Shown piece by piece: positions 51,346 through 60,642 of a DNA stretch of 64,000 bases; positions within the stretch are counted from its first letter, which is position 1, and the number at the start of each line of letters is the position of its first letter. The translations under genes and the position numbers were made by a program. Below the pieces are notes generated by a model. It saw nothing but the letters and a program-made list of their open reading frames with translations. It had not been told where the DNA came from and did no database searches. The stretch comes from Candidatus Nitrospira nitrificans (lineage in GTDB: Bacteria > Nitrospirota > Nitrospiria > Nitrospirales > Nitrospiraceae). The DNA is taken from contig NZ_CZPZ01000031.1 of NCBI RefSeq assembly GCF_001458775.1, positions 1 through 64,000 on the forward strand, given 5' to 3'.

Positions 51346-51598
51346 GTGTCACAATGGGCATCAGAACGGCGATCTCATGCGGGATCCTGCTATGGAGCTT
51401 CCTATTTCGTAACCAGCCAGATGGCGCGGCCGCCGAGCAATCTCCTTCAGGAATGACTATCTGGGAATCTGTCAGGAGGTGTACCAGTATGAGGAGGCTG
51501 GAAAGCACATGCATCTGGTGCCCAAACTCAAACAGGAGTTGAAGGCATTTGCCCAGACCCGGTTTACCGATCTCAAAGACCACAGATTCTTTTCGTAA
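51346..51598 (+). pseudogene. Decayed second copy of the DUF6908-like gene
   Basis: Three pieces in different frames match the intact protein at 19,242-19,670: HQNGDLMRDPAM, then QPDGAAAEQ in a shifted frame, then RNDYLGICQEVYQYEEAGKH plus LKQELKAFAQTRFTDLKDH to a stop at 51,596-51,598. There are at least two frameshifts and the 5' end is gone. The closest relative has the same C-terminal ends. Confidence 0.75.
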
Positions 51599-51644
51599 GC
51601 TGCTACTCCGGGAATCGTATTCTTCTGATCTATTTTCCTTCTTC

Positions 51645-51674
51645 AGGAGCCATGATTGTTTGATCATGGCTCCT
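51645..51674. terminator. Strong hairpin terminator
   Basis: AGGAGCCATGAT (51645-51656) pairs perfectly with ATCATGGCTCCT (51663-51674) across a six-base loop and is followed by TTCCTTTTCCCTTTCC. It lies after the decayed DUF6908 copy and before the convergent 210-residue gene, so it works for rightward transcription. Confidence 0.75.
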
Positions 51675-51700
51675 TTCCTTTTCCCTTTCCTGGTTTTCGC

Positions 51701-52333
51701 TTACACCCCCGCCAACGCGACGATCTTCATGACATCCCTCTCGGTGTGCGCACAGCAGGGGCAATAGATCGCTCGCTGTCTGATCTCGGGGAAGACAATC
51801 TCCACGCCGAGAATCCGTAAACAACGTCGGACCGAAAGCCGGACGTTCATCACCGGTTTACCCGGTGCCAAACGCTTCGGCGATAACCATTCATAAGCAT
51901 GGGGTAAGAGATCGCCGATCGTGTTAACACCCCGCCGTTTCAGATCCTGCTGCGCGCGGGTGTTGAGGAGAAGACTCGCGATGGGTTGTGACGCAAAGCG
52001 CCGCACCGCGTCAGGAGGGATGCGCCGCCCCGTCCTTCGGTCCAACATCCGTTGTGTCATGAAGCAATAGGTGGCATCAAGGACCACGAAGGTTCGTCCA
52101 TTAAGAGCAGCAAAGATGTGTTCGATCAGACTCTCGTCGCAGCGACGCTGTTCCCGGATCGAGTGACCAAGGCGCGCTGCTCGTTCGGTGATTGATACGC
52201 CATCACTTGCGCAATCCCACTCGGTCTGGGCCCAGGGACTGAGCTGACCATAGGCCGCGTCGAGGGCGGTGCGCTTGGTCGGATGGTTGACCACAATATC
52301 CATCGTGAGCGTCGCCAATCGATCTTTCCGCAT
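51701..52333 (-). CDS. Hypothetical protein with alphaCTD-like helical domain
   Basis: The 210-residue product has a helical N-terminus (WAQTEWDCASDGVSITERAA) and a middle/C-terminal part reading SLLLNTRAQQDLKRRGVNTI, GDLLPHAYEWLS and RLSVRRCLRILGVEI, the helix-hairpin-helix pattern of the RNA polymerase alpha-subunit C-terminal domain (TRAxxxLKxxGIxTIGDLL). It ends with CPCC, possibly metal-binding. A role in transcription control of the element is an inference. ATG 52333 is chosen; ATG 52303 is an alternative. Confidence 0.6.
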   Translation of the reverse strand: MRKDRLATLTMDIVVNHPTKRTALDAAYGQLSPWAQTEWDCASDGVSITERAARLGHSIREQRRCDESLIEHIFAALNGRTFVVLDATYCFMTQRMLDRRTGRRIPPDAVRRFASQPIASLLLNTRAQQDLKRRGVNTIGDLLPHAYEWLSPKRLAPGKPVMNVRLSVRRCLRILGVEIVFPEIRQRAIYCPCCAHTERDVMKIVALAGV

Positions 52334-52715
52334 AGTGGTGCGTCCTTCCTTTCCTCCGATACGTGGTGACTCGGGAATCCTCGCGCCACCGGAGCGCCCC
52401 TCTTTGCCCTGTGGTTACCCAGACAGGAAACGCAAGAGGCGCGTGGCGCCGTGGTTGTTATGAGGAAGGTCAGGTTTTGAGGCTATTCCCTTGAGGTAGG
52501 AGAAGTTATTCGCAAGAGGGGAGAATAAGAGTGTGTAGTGCTAATGAGGTATAAATAATGAAATATTAAAGCCTAGGACATACTTCATCAGTATGTGTTG
52601 GCGTACAATAGTGGCCATAGGCGAGAGATGATTGGCCTTAACCAGGGCTACTCCGCGGCATCGTGACCGGAGTCGTGCCCTGTGATCGTGACGTTTATAA
52701 GTCCAGTGCGACGGG
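52334..52715. other. Spacer downstream of trbM without a supported gene
   Basis: About 380 bases; the part near 52,510-52,590 is AT-rich (TAATGAGGTATAAATAATGA) and may hold the promoter of the leftward alphaCTD-like gene. No RNA gene or repeat is visible. Confidence 0.35.
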
Positions 52716-52994
52716 CTATTGCTTGGGGCAGAGCTGGAGGAAGTTTCTTCGCATGACCATGGTTTTGAAGGGGCTCCCTGCCTGAATCATGTAGTACTTT
52801 GTCAGCGCGGCTTGGCATTCTTTTGGCGCCTGTGGGCCCGCTGCTAAGCATAGCAGACATTCACAGGCCAGCCTGGTGTCGCCTTCCAAGAAGGACGGTT
52901 TGGTCGGCGTTTGCGCCGATGCATCATGGGCTATGGCGAGGAGGCTCACTCCCACAAAAACCGCGATCCAGTTGTGTCTTTTCCACCAATTCAT
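52716..52994 (-). CDS. trbM: TrbM/KikA-like conjugal transfer protein
   Basis: A signal peptide (IAVFVGVSLLAIAHDASAQT) is followed by the TrbM core LACECLLCLAAGPQAPKECQAA with its characteristic cysteines (CEVMLCL.. pattern) and ending FLQLCPKQ. The 92-residue size matches. TrbM-type proteins are periplasmic accessory factors of conjugative pilus and DNA transfer. It starts the leftward string after the type IV secretion genes. Confidence 0.85.
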   Translation of the reverse strand: MNWWKRHNWIAVFVGVSLLAIAHDASAQTPTKPSFLEGDTRLACECLLCLAAGPQAPKECQAALTKYYMIQAGSPFKTMVMRRNFLQLCPKQ

Positions 52995-53040
52995 GGGCTC
53001 ACCTCAGTGCTATCCAGTGAGATGTTCTCGATCATAGAAG

Positions 53041-54138
53041 TCATCGACCGCCTCTGGTCCGCTCCAAGGTAGGGCTCCGTGGGACATTTGGCATGCGATC
53101 CGTCCGCGCGGCTGTGTGATCAAACTGAGGCACGACCGGTTCCTGGGTGCTGGTACGCGCCGCCTCTTTCAGGTGATGCTGTTCACGGACCCCAAGGGAA
53201 TCCAGCTTGATGACCTCCCAGCGATTACGATTCCCCGGTTGTGAAGCCGTGCCCATCGACACGCCGGGCTCATCTCGTAGCGGAACCGTCACCGGTTCAC
53301 GCCCTTGTTGCACGAGGGCCACCGCATCACCCCGTTGCACTTTCCCTTGTTCAAACGCGCGGCCCAGGTCGATGCCCCAGATCTCTCGTTCACCATGGTC
53401 TGTCACCACCTTCACAAAATAACTCTTGGCATTCTGGACATCGTGGTTGTAATGGCTAATGCCGTGGTCAACAACGGTACCCACCACGACTCGTTCGCCC
53501 TGCAGGCGCGCCTTCGCTTCTTCGACAGCCGCGGCGATCATGGTGGGGGAATCCCCCCGTGCCTTCAGAATTGCTTCGAGCGTGGCCACCGCGACCTGCT
53601 GGCCAGAGTTCAAAGCCTTGTCTAGCTTTCCGGCCTGATCCTCCGTCGCCCGATTATGTGAATCCTCTCGCTGGACAGGCTGTTGTGCCGTCTTGCCACG
53701 AACTGGGCGCTGATCCTTGCGGTCTTCCGCTCGCGCTAAGTCGATCCCACGCGGGGTATAGCCCTCCACATCGAGTCCGGCGATCGTGGCTTGCACCCAG
53801 GCTTCCGTTTTGAACTCAGTGGTGCCGTTCACCCGCACGGTGGTCCAGCCCTTGGCTTTTGCCCGGAGGACCATTCCCTGAATGACGCTCGGGTCGTCAT
53901 GTTCCGTGACCAGCCTCCTCCCGTGATCGGTAAACGCAATTTTCGTCGGTTCACCTGGCGCAGTGCGGTAATAGAATTGCTCACCGGCTTCGATGAATCG
54001 CTTCCGCAAGGAATCGGCAGCATCACGACGCTGATTGAGTCGTGGTTGTTCTGCATTCTCGCCCTGAGTGCCTTTCGAAGGCCTAGGCTCGTCGTTCTGC
54101 TTCGTCTCTCGCGCTTCGTCCAGACCTATCTCATTCAT
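53041..54138 (-). CDS. LPD7-type conjugation-associated protein
   Basis: An Arg/Glu-rich N-terminus leads to an LPD7-like domain (YYRTAPGEPTKIAFTDHGRR, LVTEHDDPSVIQGMVLRAKA, KGWTTVRVNGTTEFKTEAWVQ), otherwise found at the C-terminus of relaxases and TraI-like proteins. A second domain (VVVGTVVDHGISHYNHDVQN, YFVKVVTDHGEREIWGIDL) is a small barrel common in such proteins. It probably assists relaxase or DNA handling. Encoded between trbM and the OmpA-like lipoprotein. Confidence 0.7.
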   Translation of the reverse strand: MNEIGLDEARETKQNDEPRPSKGTQGENAEQPRLNQRRDAADSLRKRFIEAGEQFYYRTAPGEPTKIAFTDHGRRLVTEHDDPSVIQGMVLRAKAKGWTTVRVNGTTEFKTEAWVQATIAGLDVEGYTPRGIDLARAEDRKDQRPVRGKTAQQPVQREDSHNRATEDQAGKLDKALNSGQQVAVATLEAILKARGDSPTMIAAAVEEAKARLQGERVVVGTVVDHGISHYNHDVQNAKSYFVKVVTDHGEREIWGIDLGRAFEQGKVQRGDAVALVQQGREPVTVPLRDEPGVSMGTASQPGNRNRWEVIKLDSLGVREQHHLKEAARTSTQEPVVPQFDHTAARTDRMPNVPRSPTLERTRGGR

Positions 54139-54156
54139 GGTGTCCCTTCCTCTCTC

Positions 54157-55134
54157 CTATCCGTACCACTGCGGCCAGACGGAGGCCGGATTGTGCTCCT
54201 TCACTTCAATCTCGACCCGTCGGTTCTTTGCCCGACCTTTCTTGGTCGCATTGTCGGCCACATGTTGCCCGATCGGCACGATGGTGATCTCGATGTGGTT
54301 TGGGTCATAGCCCTGCGCGATGAGATAGGCGCGGGCCTTGTGTGCCCGTTGTTTGGCTGTCTCATGTTCGATCCAGAGATCCTTGTCTCCGTCCGTGTAT
54401 CCACGCACGTGCAGGCAAGGACCACGGCTCATGATCTGTTTCAGGTGGGATTGCAGCGGCTTGCTGGGACGAAACTCAGACCGACCTGTCCGTTCGGATA
54501 CACGGAAGATGATACTGTGACGATGCACTTCCACCTGTTCCCGTTCACTCAAATCAATGACTCGGGGTCTCCACGAGCCGTTCTGCCCTTCGTGTATCTG
54601 ATGTGGAGGGGAGGTGGATGGCACTGCTGATGGTCCGATGCTGCAGGCAGGCGCCACCGTTGCTGATCGCTCCTCCTCACTCTGCGTTGTCCCGGTATGC
54701 GACAAGCTCTGATCGAATACAGCCTGAGACGTATCACCATCACGTGGGATAGGAGTGCTCGTCTGTGGACCGTTCGATTCTGGTGAAACAGGGGGGATCG
54801 TGAGCGCTGTCTTTGTGATCGTGAGGCCGGACCGAGATTTACCTTTCGCCAGTTCTTGCTGGTTGAGTTGCATGAGCGTCAGTGCGGCACTCAACTCCTG
54901 GACCTGTTGTGTCAGCGATTCCATTTGTCTGGTGAGGAAACTCCGCTCCTGCTTCTCACGCTGGTCGCTCTTTACCCGTTCGCGGTACTGCTGGATCATG
55001 TCATCGCTGTTGATGGGCACACGAGCCGCACCGGATGGCACCACTGGTTTCTGCACACAGGCCAGGGTCGCGGCGCAGGCGATGAGGATTACGAGTGCTT
55101 GAAGCCCTGCCTGTCGTTTCACGAATGTTGTCAT
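54157..55134 (-). CDS. OmpA-like lipoprotein
   Basis: A signal peptide with lipobox (CAATLAC, cysteine about 26) is followed by a coiled-coil-prone segment (SFLTRQMESLTQQVQELSAA) and a C-terminal peptidoglycan-binding domain with the strand pattern LHVRGYTDGDKDLWIEHETA, QRAHKARAYLIAQGYDPNHI and VADNATKKGRAKNRRVEIEV, the OmpA/MotB family (GYTD, NRRVE). It should anchor in the outer membrane and bind peptidoglycan, scaffolding the transfer apparatus. It overlaps VirD4 by four bases, so it is in the same operon. Confidence 0.85.
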   Translation of the reverse strand: MTTFVKRQAGLQALVILIACAATLACVQKPVVPSGAARVPINSDDMIQQYRERVKSDQREKQERSFLTRQMESLTQQVQELSAALTLMQLNQQELAKGKSRSGLTITKTALTIPPVSPESNGPQTSTPIPRDGDTSQAVFDQSLSHTGTTQSEEERSATVAPACSIGPSAVPSTSPPHQIHEGQNGSWRPRVIDLSEREQVEVHRHSIIFRVSERTGRSEFRPSKPLQSHLKQIMSRGPCLHVRGYTDGDKDLWIEHETAKQRAHKARAYLIAQGYDPNHIEITIVPIGQHVADNATKKGRAKNRRVEIEVKEHNPASVWPQWYG

Positions 55135-57194
55135 ACGTCCCTCTCTTCTCTGTCTCGATCCATCAGGGATCGAGCAACGTGCTTCTCCGTTCTTTGGGCT
55201 CTCCCTTCTTCGCTCACAGGACTCCTCTTCTCTGAGATGTCGTCATCGATCTTGTCGGTCCATTGCAGCTGTGCCACAAAGGCATCAACCAGATTGTTCA
55301 CTTCTTCAGGCGTCGGCGTGTCGCGTGGCACAACCGGCGGCAGGGTGGTGAGGTCCATTGCCAACTTCGAGAGGTCGATCGGTTCATTCGGCTGTACTGG
55401 ACGCACACGCCGTTCGACTTTGGCGCGATGGAGTTCCAGGTCGAGGCGGGGAATCTCCACGGATAGCTCCCGGCGCACGAACGCCGCCTCTTCGAGTTCA
55501 GCTTGGGTGGGCATCCGCTTTCCCACCGACGCGAGGAACGGACTGATGCGCTTCAACCGATCGGTGAAGACCGGATCGGCATAGAACCGGGCCTTGTCGC
55601 AGAGGATCGGCTTCGTATGCATGAGGTTGATGATCGCCCGCTGGTCCCCGAGTTCCTTCACTTCCTGTGGCAGCAGGAGCGGCCGCGCCTGTTCCGACTG
55701 GGTGGAACTGGACGACGCTTGTTTGCCGTGGCCCCAGCTGAGGGGGCGGCTCGTACCGGTCGAGATCGCCTCGGCTGTATAGGTGCCGAGCATCTGAGAG
55801 TAGTACTGGGCGTCTCGTTGCTCGCGAGGCGCAAACAGGATCTGGCAGGCATGGTTCGTGACGAATGTCCGCGCGTCCTTTTCCCCATAGACCGATTCGA
55901 GCTGCGAGAGGCTCTGAATGATCGGGAGCAGGCGCAGATTGTAGCCCGCCATGAAGCCGACGGCCTTCGCGAGAATATTCACCCGCCCGAGGGCGGGGAA
56001 CTCATCCAAGATCACGAGGCACTGGTGCTTCAACCGGGGATTCGTCGCGGGCAAGTCGACGGTGTTGTGATGAATCAGCTGCGAGAAGAACAGATTGACC
56101 AGCAACGCCGCGTCGCTCAGCCGATTGGCCGGAATGCCGACATAGATCGACATCCGTTGCACGCGCACCCGTTTCAGGTCGAAGTCCGTCGCACTCGTCG
56201 CCGCATCGACAATGGGATTGCTGAAGATGGTGAGGGGAGCCGTCAGGGTCGCGAGAATGCTCGCCATCGTATTCTCGCTGGTGGCACAGAACCGGTGCAG
56301 GGCCGCCGTACAGTCGTCGCTCAGCGGGGCGTCACTCTTGGCCCTGGTGCTGATGAGGTCTTGCAGATAGTCCTTGATGGGCTGCCCCTTACCGGAGGCC
56401 TGCCGGAGCACTTCTCCGAAACTACAGGGTATGGAAGGAGTCTCCATTATATATAAAGCCAGGCCGAGAAAGAGGTTGCGAGCGGACTCGTTCCAGAACG
56501 CATCTTTGATCTGCTCCGTCGGATAGAGCACCTGCCCGATGGCTTGGATTTCGCCCACACGCCGATTCGGGTCGCGATCGACCGCATCTAATGGATTCCA
56601 GCGGTGGGTCTGGCCGTCGGCGCCAAAGGGATTGAACAGAAAGACGTGATGCCCGTGCGCCTGTCGGAACTTCGACGTGTAGGCGAAGTTCTCCATTTTG
56701 ATGTCCAGGACGACCACCGACTCATCGTAGTGGAGTAGGTTCGGGAGCACGATGCTTACGCCTTTGCCTGATCGGGTCGGCGCCGCCAGCAACACGAATT
56801 CCTGGCCCCCATAGACCAAGTACCGTCGCCCCACTTTTCCAACGATGACTCCGCGCTCTCCATAGAGCCCGGCCTGTTGAATTTCACTATGAGATGCAAA
56901 TCGCGCCTCGCCATGGAGCGGTTTCTTCTGGTTGGTCAGGGACACGAGCAGCAGCGCCGGGAGACCAAATCCGACGAATCCCCCGACCACGGCGGAGAAT
57001 TGTAGTCGCTTCCGCTGAATCGGATCCTCCCTATAGGCTCGCCAGGAGTCGGGCCAGCTGGTCAGGGAGAGGTCTTCAGGCATCTGTTTGTTGGCGAGGG
57101 TGAAGACAGCGCCGGCGAGGGCATCCGCTCCGCAGAGCCCAAGCGGAAGATAGAGCAACAGGGCCATCGCGATCCGCATGCTCTTACGTGACAT
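55131..57194 (-). CDS. virD4: VirD4/TraG-type coupling ATPase
   Basis: The coupling protein that links the relaxosome to the secretion channel. Two N-terminal membrane segments are followed by Walker A FVLLAAPTRSGKGVSIVLPN (about residue 130) and Walker B HQCLVILDEFPALGRVNILA, and the sequence ends in a helical, acidic tail. Length 687 and the AAA-like TraG/TraD organisation match VirD4. The gene lies just after the VirB11 gene, which it follows by a few bases on the same strand. Confidence 0.95.
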   Translation of the reverse strand: MSRKSMRIAMALLLYLPLGLCGADALAGAVFTLANKQMPEDLSLTSWPDSWRAYREDPIQRKRLQFSAVVGGFVGFGLPALLLVSLTNQKKPLHGEARFASHSEIQQAGLYGERGVIVGKVGRRYLVYGGQEFVLLAAPTRSGKGVSIVLPNLLHYDESVVVLDIKMENFAYTSKFRQAHGHHVFLFNPFGADGQTHRWNPLDAVDRDPNRRVGEIQAIGQVLYPTEQIKDAFWNESARNLFLGLALYIMETPSIPCSFGEVLRQASGKGQPIKDYLQDLISTRAKSDAPLSDDCTAALHRFCATSENTMASILATLTAPLTIFSNPIVDAATSATDFDLKRVRVQRMSIYVGIPANRLSDAALLVNLFFSQLIHHNTVDLPATNPRLKHQCLVILDEFPALGRVNILAKAVGFMAGYNLRLLPIIQSLSQLESVYGEKDARTFVTNHACQILFAPREQRDAQYYSQMLGTYTAEAISTGTSRPLSWGHGKQASSSSTQSEQARPLLLPQEVKELGDQRAIINLMHTKPILCDKARFYADPVFTDRLKRISPFLASVGKRMPTQAELEEAAFVRRELSVEIPRLDLELHRAKVERRVRPVQPNEPIDLSKLAMDLTTLPPVVPRDTPTPEEVNNLVDAFVAQLQWTDKIDDDISEKRSPVSEEGRAQRTEKHVARSLMDRDREERDV

Positions 57195-57202
57195 CGGTCC
57201 CT

Positions 57203-58312
57203 CTACGCCCTCACGAGGGTGGCTTCTCCGAATCGCGCCACGAGTTTCGCGATCGGGTCATAATGGACTTCCGCCACGTAACGGTCCTTCTTGATAGGCT
57301 GGCCGTCCTCGTCGTAGTGATTCTGCGCGACCACGTGGAGGATCACGTCGATGGTCAAGGCCACCAGGCGCTTGAGGGTCGGCACATCGTAGGTCGCCGC
57401 CTGTTCGTGTTCTTTGCACATGAAGACGTAGCGTTCGGCCGCGAGGGCACAGGACTCCGCGTGGTAGGAGGTGATTGATCCACTGTGGCCGGTGGTCAGG
57501 AGTTTCAGGAAGTCGAAGGCTTCTCCGCCGCGCAACTCGGCGAGGAGCACTCGGTCCGGCTTCATGCGGAGCGTGGAGGCAATCAACTCCGACGGTGTGA
57601 TTGTCGCAGTGCCCTGGCCTCCTTTGGCGTACAAGAGATGCACCCGGTTGCCGTGCTGGGGGAGCAACAATTCGCGCACATCTTCGATCGTGATGAGCCG
57701 TTCCTGTTTCGGGATCACCTGACAGATCGATTTCATGAGCGTGGTTTTGCCGGAGCCGGTGTCCCCCACGACGGCAATGTTCTTCTTCGCCAGCACGGCT
57801 GTCCGGATGAACGCACCCAATTGACGATCGGTCAGATACTGCACGAGCTGTCGCTCAGTGGAATCGAGCTCGGAAGCGCGATGATCCAGCGTCGCCGCCT
57901 TGGCCCAGACATAGCGGCTGAAGGCTCCTTCCGCGTCGTACTCGTCGAGGGTCTTGATCCAGGCGCTCGGACGGCGGATTGAGATCGAGATCGTTCCCAG
58001 TTCCACAGCCGGCGGCAGCACGATTTGTACCCGTTCCCCATCCGGCAACATGGCCGAGAGAATCGGGTGGTGCGGTCCGATTTCTTGCTCGGTCGCCGTC
58101 GCGATGGCCGTGGCGAGCGCGGTGAGTCGATCCAAAGTCAGGTCCGGTGAGCGGTGATGCTGCCAGGCTGCGCCGACCTCGATAAAGACTTCCTGTGGCC
58201 GATTGACGACGATCTCGGTCGCGCCGGGCAGCGCGAGATATTGCAGCAAGGGCCGCAACAACTCGCGCACCATCGTGTCGTGTGCGAGTAGATCAGTGGG
58301 GGTGCAGTTCAT
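57203..58312 (-). CDS. virB11: VirB11-type secretion ATPase
   Basis: The 369-residue hexameric ATPase drives pilus and substrate movement. Walker A VVGDTGSGKTTLMKSI, the Asp box ITIEDVRELLLP, Walker B-like MRPDR... (LRMKPDRVLLAELRGGEAFD) and His box LTTGHSGSITSYHAES are present. The frame is open to 58606 but the ATG at 58312, reading MNCTPTDLLAHDTMVRELLR, begins the family-like part; it overlaps the VirB10 end by 20 bases. Confidence 0.92.
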   Translation of the reverse strand: MNCTPTDLLAHDTMVRELLRPLLQYLALPGATEIVVNRPQEVFIEVGAAWQHHRSPDLTLDRLTALATAIATATEQEIGPHHPILSAMLPDGERVQIVLPPAVELGTISISIRRPSAWIKTLDEYDAEGAFSRYVWAKAATLDHRASELDSTERQLVQYLTDRQLGAFIRTAVLAKKNIAVVGDTGSGKTTLMKSICQVIPKQERLITIEDVRELLLPQHGNRVHLLYAKGGQGTATITPSELIASTLRMKPDRVLLAELRGGEAFDFLKLLTTGHSGSITSYHAESCALAAERYVFMCKEHEQAATYDVPTLKRLVALTIDVILHVVAQNHYDEDGQPIKKDRYVAEVHYDPIAKLVARFGEATLVRA

Positions 58313-59693
58313 AGACGGTGCTGAAATCCAAATCTCGCGCAACGAAGATCGTCCCGCGGTCGCCCTGGTTCTTGTAGAGCGTAGGTTTGATGTTGATAGT
58401 GGATTGGAGGATGAGTTCCGCCATGCGGTTCCCCGTTGTGGCGGAATGTTGATAGATCCCCAGACTCTGCGCGCCCCCGCCTCCGGCCTGTGTCGCGGTG
58501 GCCAAGCCGATCCCGTCTTGCACGAGGGAGAGGAGAAAGGCCGCGCCCAGTCGGTCCCACCAATGGTTATCCACGACCCCCACCAATCCGGAGGTGCCGA
58601 GTGCATCGGCGGCGGGTGAATTCAGATTGATGACCACTCCGGTCGGCGTCTTGACCCTGGTCCAGAGGAGAAAGAGGCGGCGCTGGCCCTGCGCCATCGT
58701 CGCTGCATATTCGCCGACCGCTTCCGATCCACGTTCCAAGAGGACGACGCGACCGTTGTCGCTGTACACATCGCTGTTCAGCACACAGGTCGCCATGCCG
58801 GCGACTTCATTGATCACTCGTACGGTCAAGGCGCAGTCGATCGTTCTGCCTTTCGGCAAGATGAGATTCCGATCCCCCAAGAGACCGGCTTGGACTTTTG
58901 GGGTATCGGACGGTGTCAGGAGCCCGCCGATGGGACCGGCTCCGCTGGCCGGAGGACCGGGCGGCGCCGCGAGCCCGACGCTCGTCACGCCGATCGACGG
59001 ACCGCTGGCTCCGCCCATGTACCCGACCGATGCTGGCATCGAACTTCCTGTGTCTGCCGTGCTGACCGGCATCGCGGGTCCTCCTAGCAGGTTCCCGGAC
59101 CCCGTGTCCGGCTGTCTCGTGCCATTAAGGAGTTCGCGGACCAAGGAGATGGCCGCGTCTGGTCCGGTTCCCACTGGTTGAGTCCGGGGACTGTCCGAAG
59201 CAGGGGAGTTCGTCACAAGGACCTCCCCACCGAACCGACTTGAAGAGCGTGTCCTGAGCGATGGGTTGCCTGGAGTCTGGTCAGGAACCAGTCCCATGGG
59301 TCTATTTTCGTCAGCGATTCCTCGGCCAAGGGACGACTGCCTCATAGGGTCAGCGGACGCGACAGGCGACTGGCTGGTCGACCGCACGAGTGCGGTTGTC
59401 TGTTGAACTGGAAGCGGATCGGTCTCAAAGACCCGTTTCAGTCCAACTTGGGCCGGTTTGTTCTCCACCTTCGCCGCCCGTTCCTCTTGTGTCGCTTCCG
59501 CTTTCCGCTTCGCACTCCACGTGTTCGCTGCAAAGACGAGTCCCACCACGAGCACGATGGCCATCACGACCAGAAATGCCACGCGCGCCGCGGTCTCGTT
59601 CCTGCCGCTGGCCTGCTGGTTGACCGATACAATTCCATCGATGATGGGAGGTTTCTTCTCAGCTTTCTCTCGTGACTCTTGTGGTTGTTCCAT
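58293..59693 (-). CDS. virB10: VirB10/TrbI-like channel protein
   Basis: One N-terminal membrane helix (AAFLVVMAIVLVVGLVFAAN, near residue 40) leads to a long Pro/Gly/Ser-rich linker (about 70-250) and the conserved C-terminal barrel (MATCVLNSDVYSDNGRVVLL, SPAADALGTSGLVGVVDNHW). This is the TrbI/VirB10 scaffold crossing both membranes and gating the channel. Confidence 0.92.
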   Translation of the reverse strand: MEQPQESREKAEKKPPIIDGIVSVNQQASGRNETAARVAFLVVMAIVLVVGLVFAANTWSAKRKAEATQEERAAKVENKPAQVGLKRVFETDPLPVQQTTALVRSTSQSPVASADPMRQSSLGRGIADENRPMGLVPDQTPGNPSLRTRSSSRFGGEVLVTNSPASDSPRTQPVGTGPDAAISLVRELLNGTRQPDTGSGNLLGGPAMPVSTADTGSSMPASVGYMGGASGPSIGVTSVGLAAPPGPPASGAGPIGGLLTPSDTPKVQAGLLGDRNLILPKGRTIDCALTVRVINEVAGMATCVLNSDVYSDNGRVVLLERGSEAVGEYAATMAQGQRRLFLLWTRVKTPTGVVINLNSPAADALGTSGLVGVVDNHWWDRLGAAFLLSLVQDGIGLATATQAGGGGAQSLGIYQHSATTGNRMAELILQSTINIKPTLYKNQGDRGTIFVARDLDFSTVYELHPH

Positions 59694-59702
59694 GTTTGTT
59701 TC

Positions 59703-60629
59703 TCAGCGTAACGTCCTGGTGATGCCGGAGACGGTGGTTCCTTCGACGGCGGGCACTCCTGTTTTGTCGTAGGAATCATTCCAAATGCCGACCACGGCAT
59801 CGCCCAAGCGCAACACAAACCGGCGTCCCATCCGTTGCACGACGGCGAGGTCCTTCTCCATGTGGAAATTGATACGGGTTTCTTCACCCAGCGGCGAGAA
59901 ATAGAAGATGGCGGGGATCTCGCGATTGGGCGGGAATTGAAAATAGGTGAAGCGGCCGTCATCGAACACGAGGGCCGGGGCGATATCGTCGCCTCCCGGT
60001 AGCACTTCCATGGAATAGGACCAGTTGCGCGGTTCGGGGACAAACGAATTCAGCCGCTCGGCGAGGAGGTCGGTCTTGTCACGAGCGTGCTTGGCGCGGT
60101 GAGCCGAGGCTTGCATCGCCGTCATGGTGGCAGGGTTGGGTAGGACGAGTGGGTGCCGGAAGATTACGCGGTACATCGGTTCAGTTTGTTCGTGTTGCCC
60201 TGATCCGCCGTGCTGCTTTCGTCCGATGCGATGGTCTCCCACGACGGTGAACTCCAGACTGTAGTCTCGTTTGTCTGTGCGGATCTCCAGATTGTTGTGC
60301 GTCGCCTGGTCCTTGGGTTTCACCCAGACCTGATTGGTCCCGACATCGGCCCTGATACACCATTCCGCTTCCGGCTTCGCACAGTCCGCGAGAAAGCCAC
60401 TGCCTGCGATGACGATGCGTTCGTCGTCTCCCAAGACGATGCGGGTCACGACCCCACGGCGGACTGTGACTTTGGTCACTTCGTCCTTCTGATAGGTCAC
60501 GTACCGGACTCGCTGATCTCCGTCGCCTGGCGCCGGAATCTCTGCCGCTTCCGATGGGACTCCTGCACAGAGGAGGGCGATGATGATCCATGCTGTGATC
60601 GACCCTGTGTCTTGTTTCATGACGTACAT
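59703..60629 (-). CDS. virB9: VirB9-like outer-membrane channel protein
   Basis: A signal peptide (WIIIALLCAGVPSEAAEIP) and two beta domains are visible; RYVTYQKDEVTKVTVRRGVVTRIVLG is the N-terminal and PALVFDDGRFTYFQFPPNREIP the C-terminal VirB9 signature. GGGAGGGG lies eight bases before the ATG at 60629, which decides the start against the frame opening at 60704. The gene start overlaps the VirB8 end. Confidence 0.9.
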   Translation of the reverse strand: MYVMKQDTGSITAWIIIALLCAGVPSEAAEIPAPGDGDQRVRYVTYQKDEVTKVTVRRGVVTRIVLGDDERIVIAGSGFLADCAKPEAEWCIRADVGTNQVWVKPKDQATHNNLEIRTDKRDYSLEFTVVGDHRIGRKQHGGSGQHEQTEPMYRVIFRHPLVLPNPATMTAMQASAHRAKHARDKTDLLAERLNSFVPEPRNWSYSMEVLPGGDDIAPALVFDDGRFTYFQFPPNREIPAIFYFSPLGEETRINFHMEKDLAVVQRMGRRFVLRLGDAVVGIWNDSYDKTGVPAVEGTTVSGITRTLR

Positions 60630-60642
60630 AACCAGCCCCTCC

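Noticed and set aside
53791-54630. Plus-strand 279-residue frame
   Set aside because: Antisense to the LPD7 protein and OmpA-like lipoprotein genes, both with clear domains.
55503-56456. Plus-strand 317-residue frame
   Set aside because: It is antisense to VirD4, whose motifs are unambiguous.
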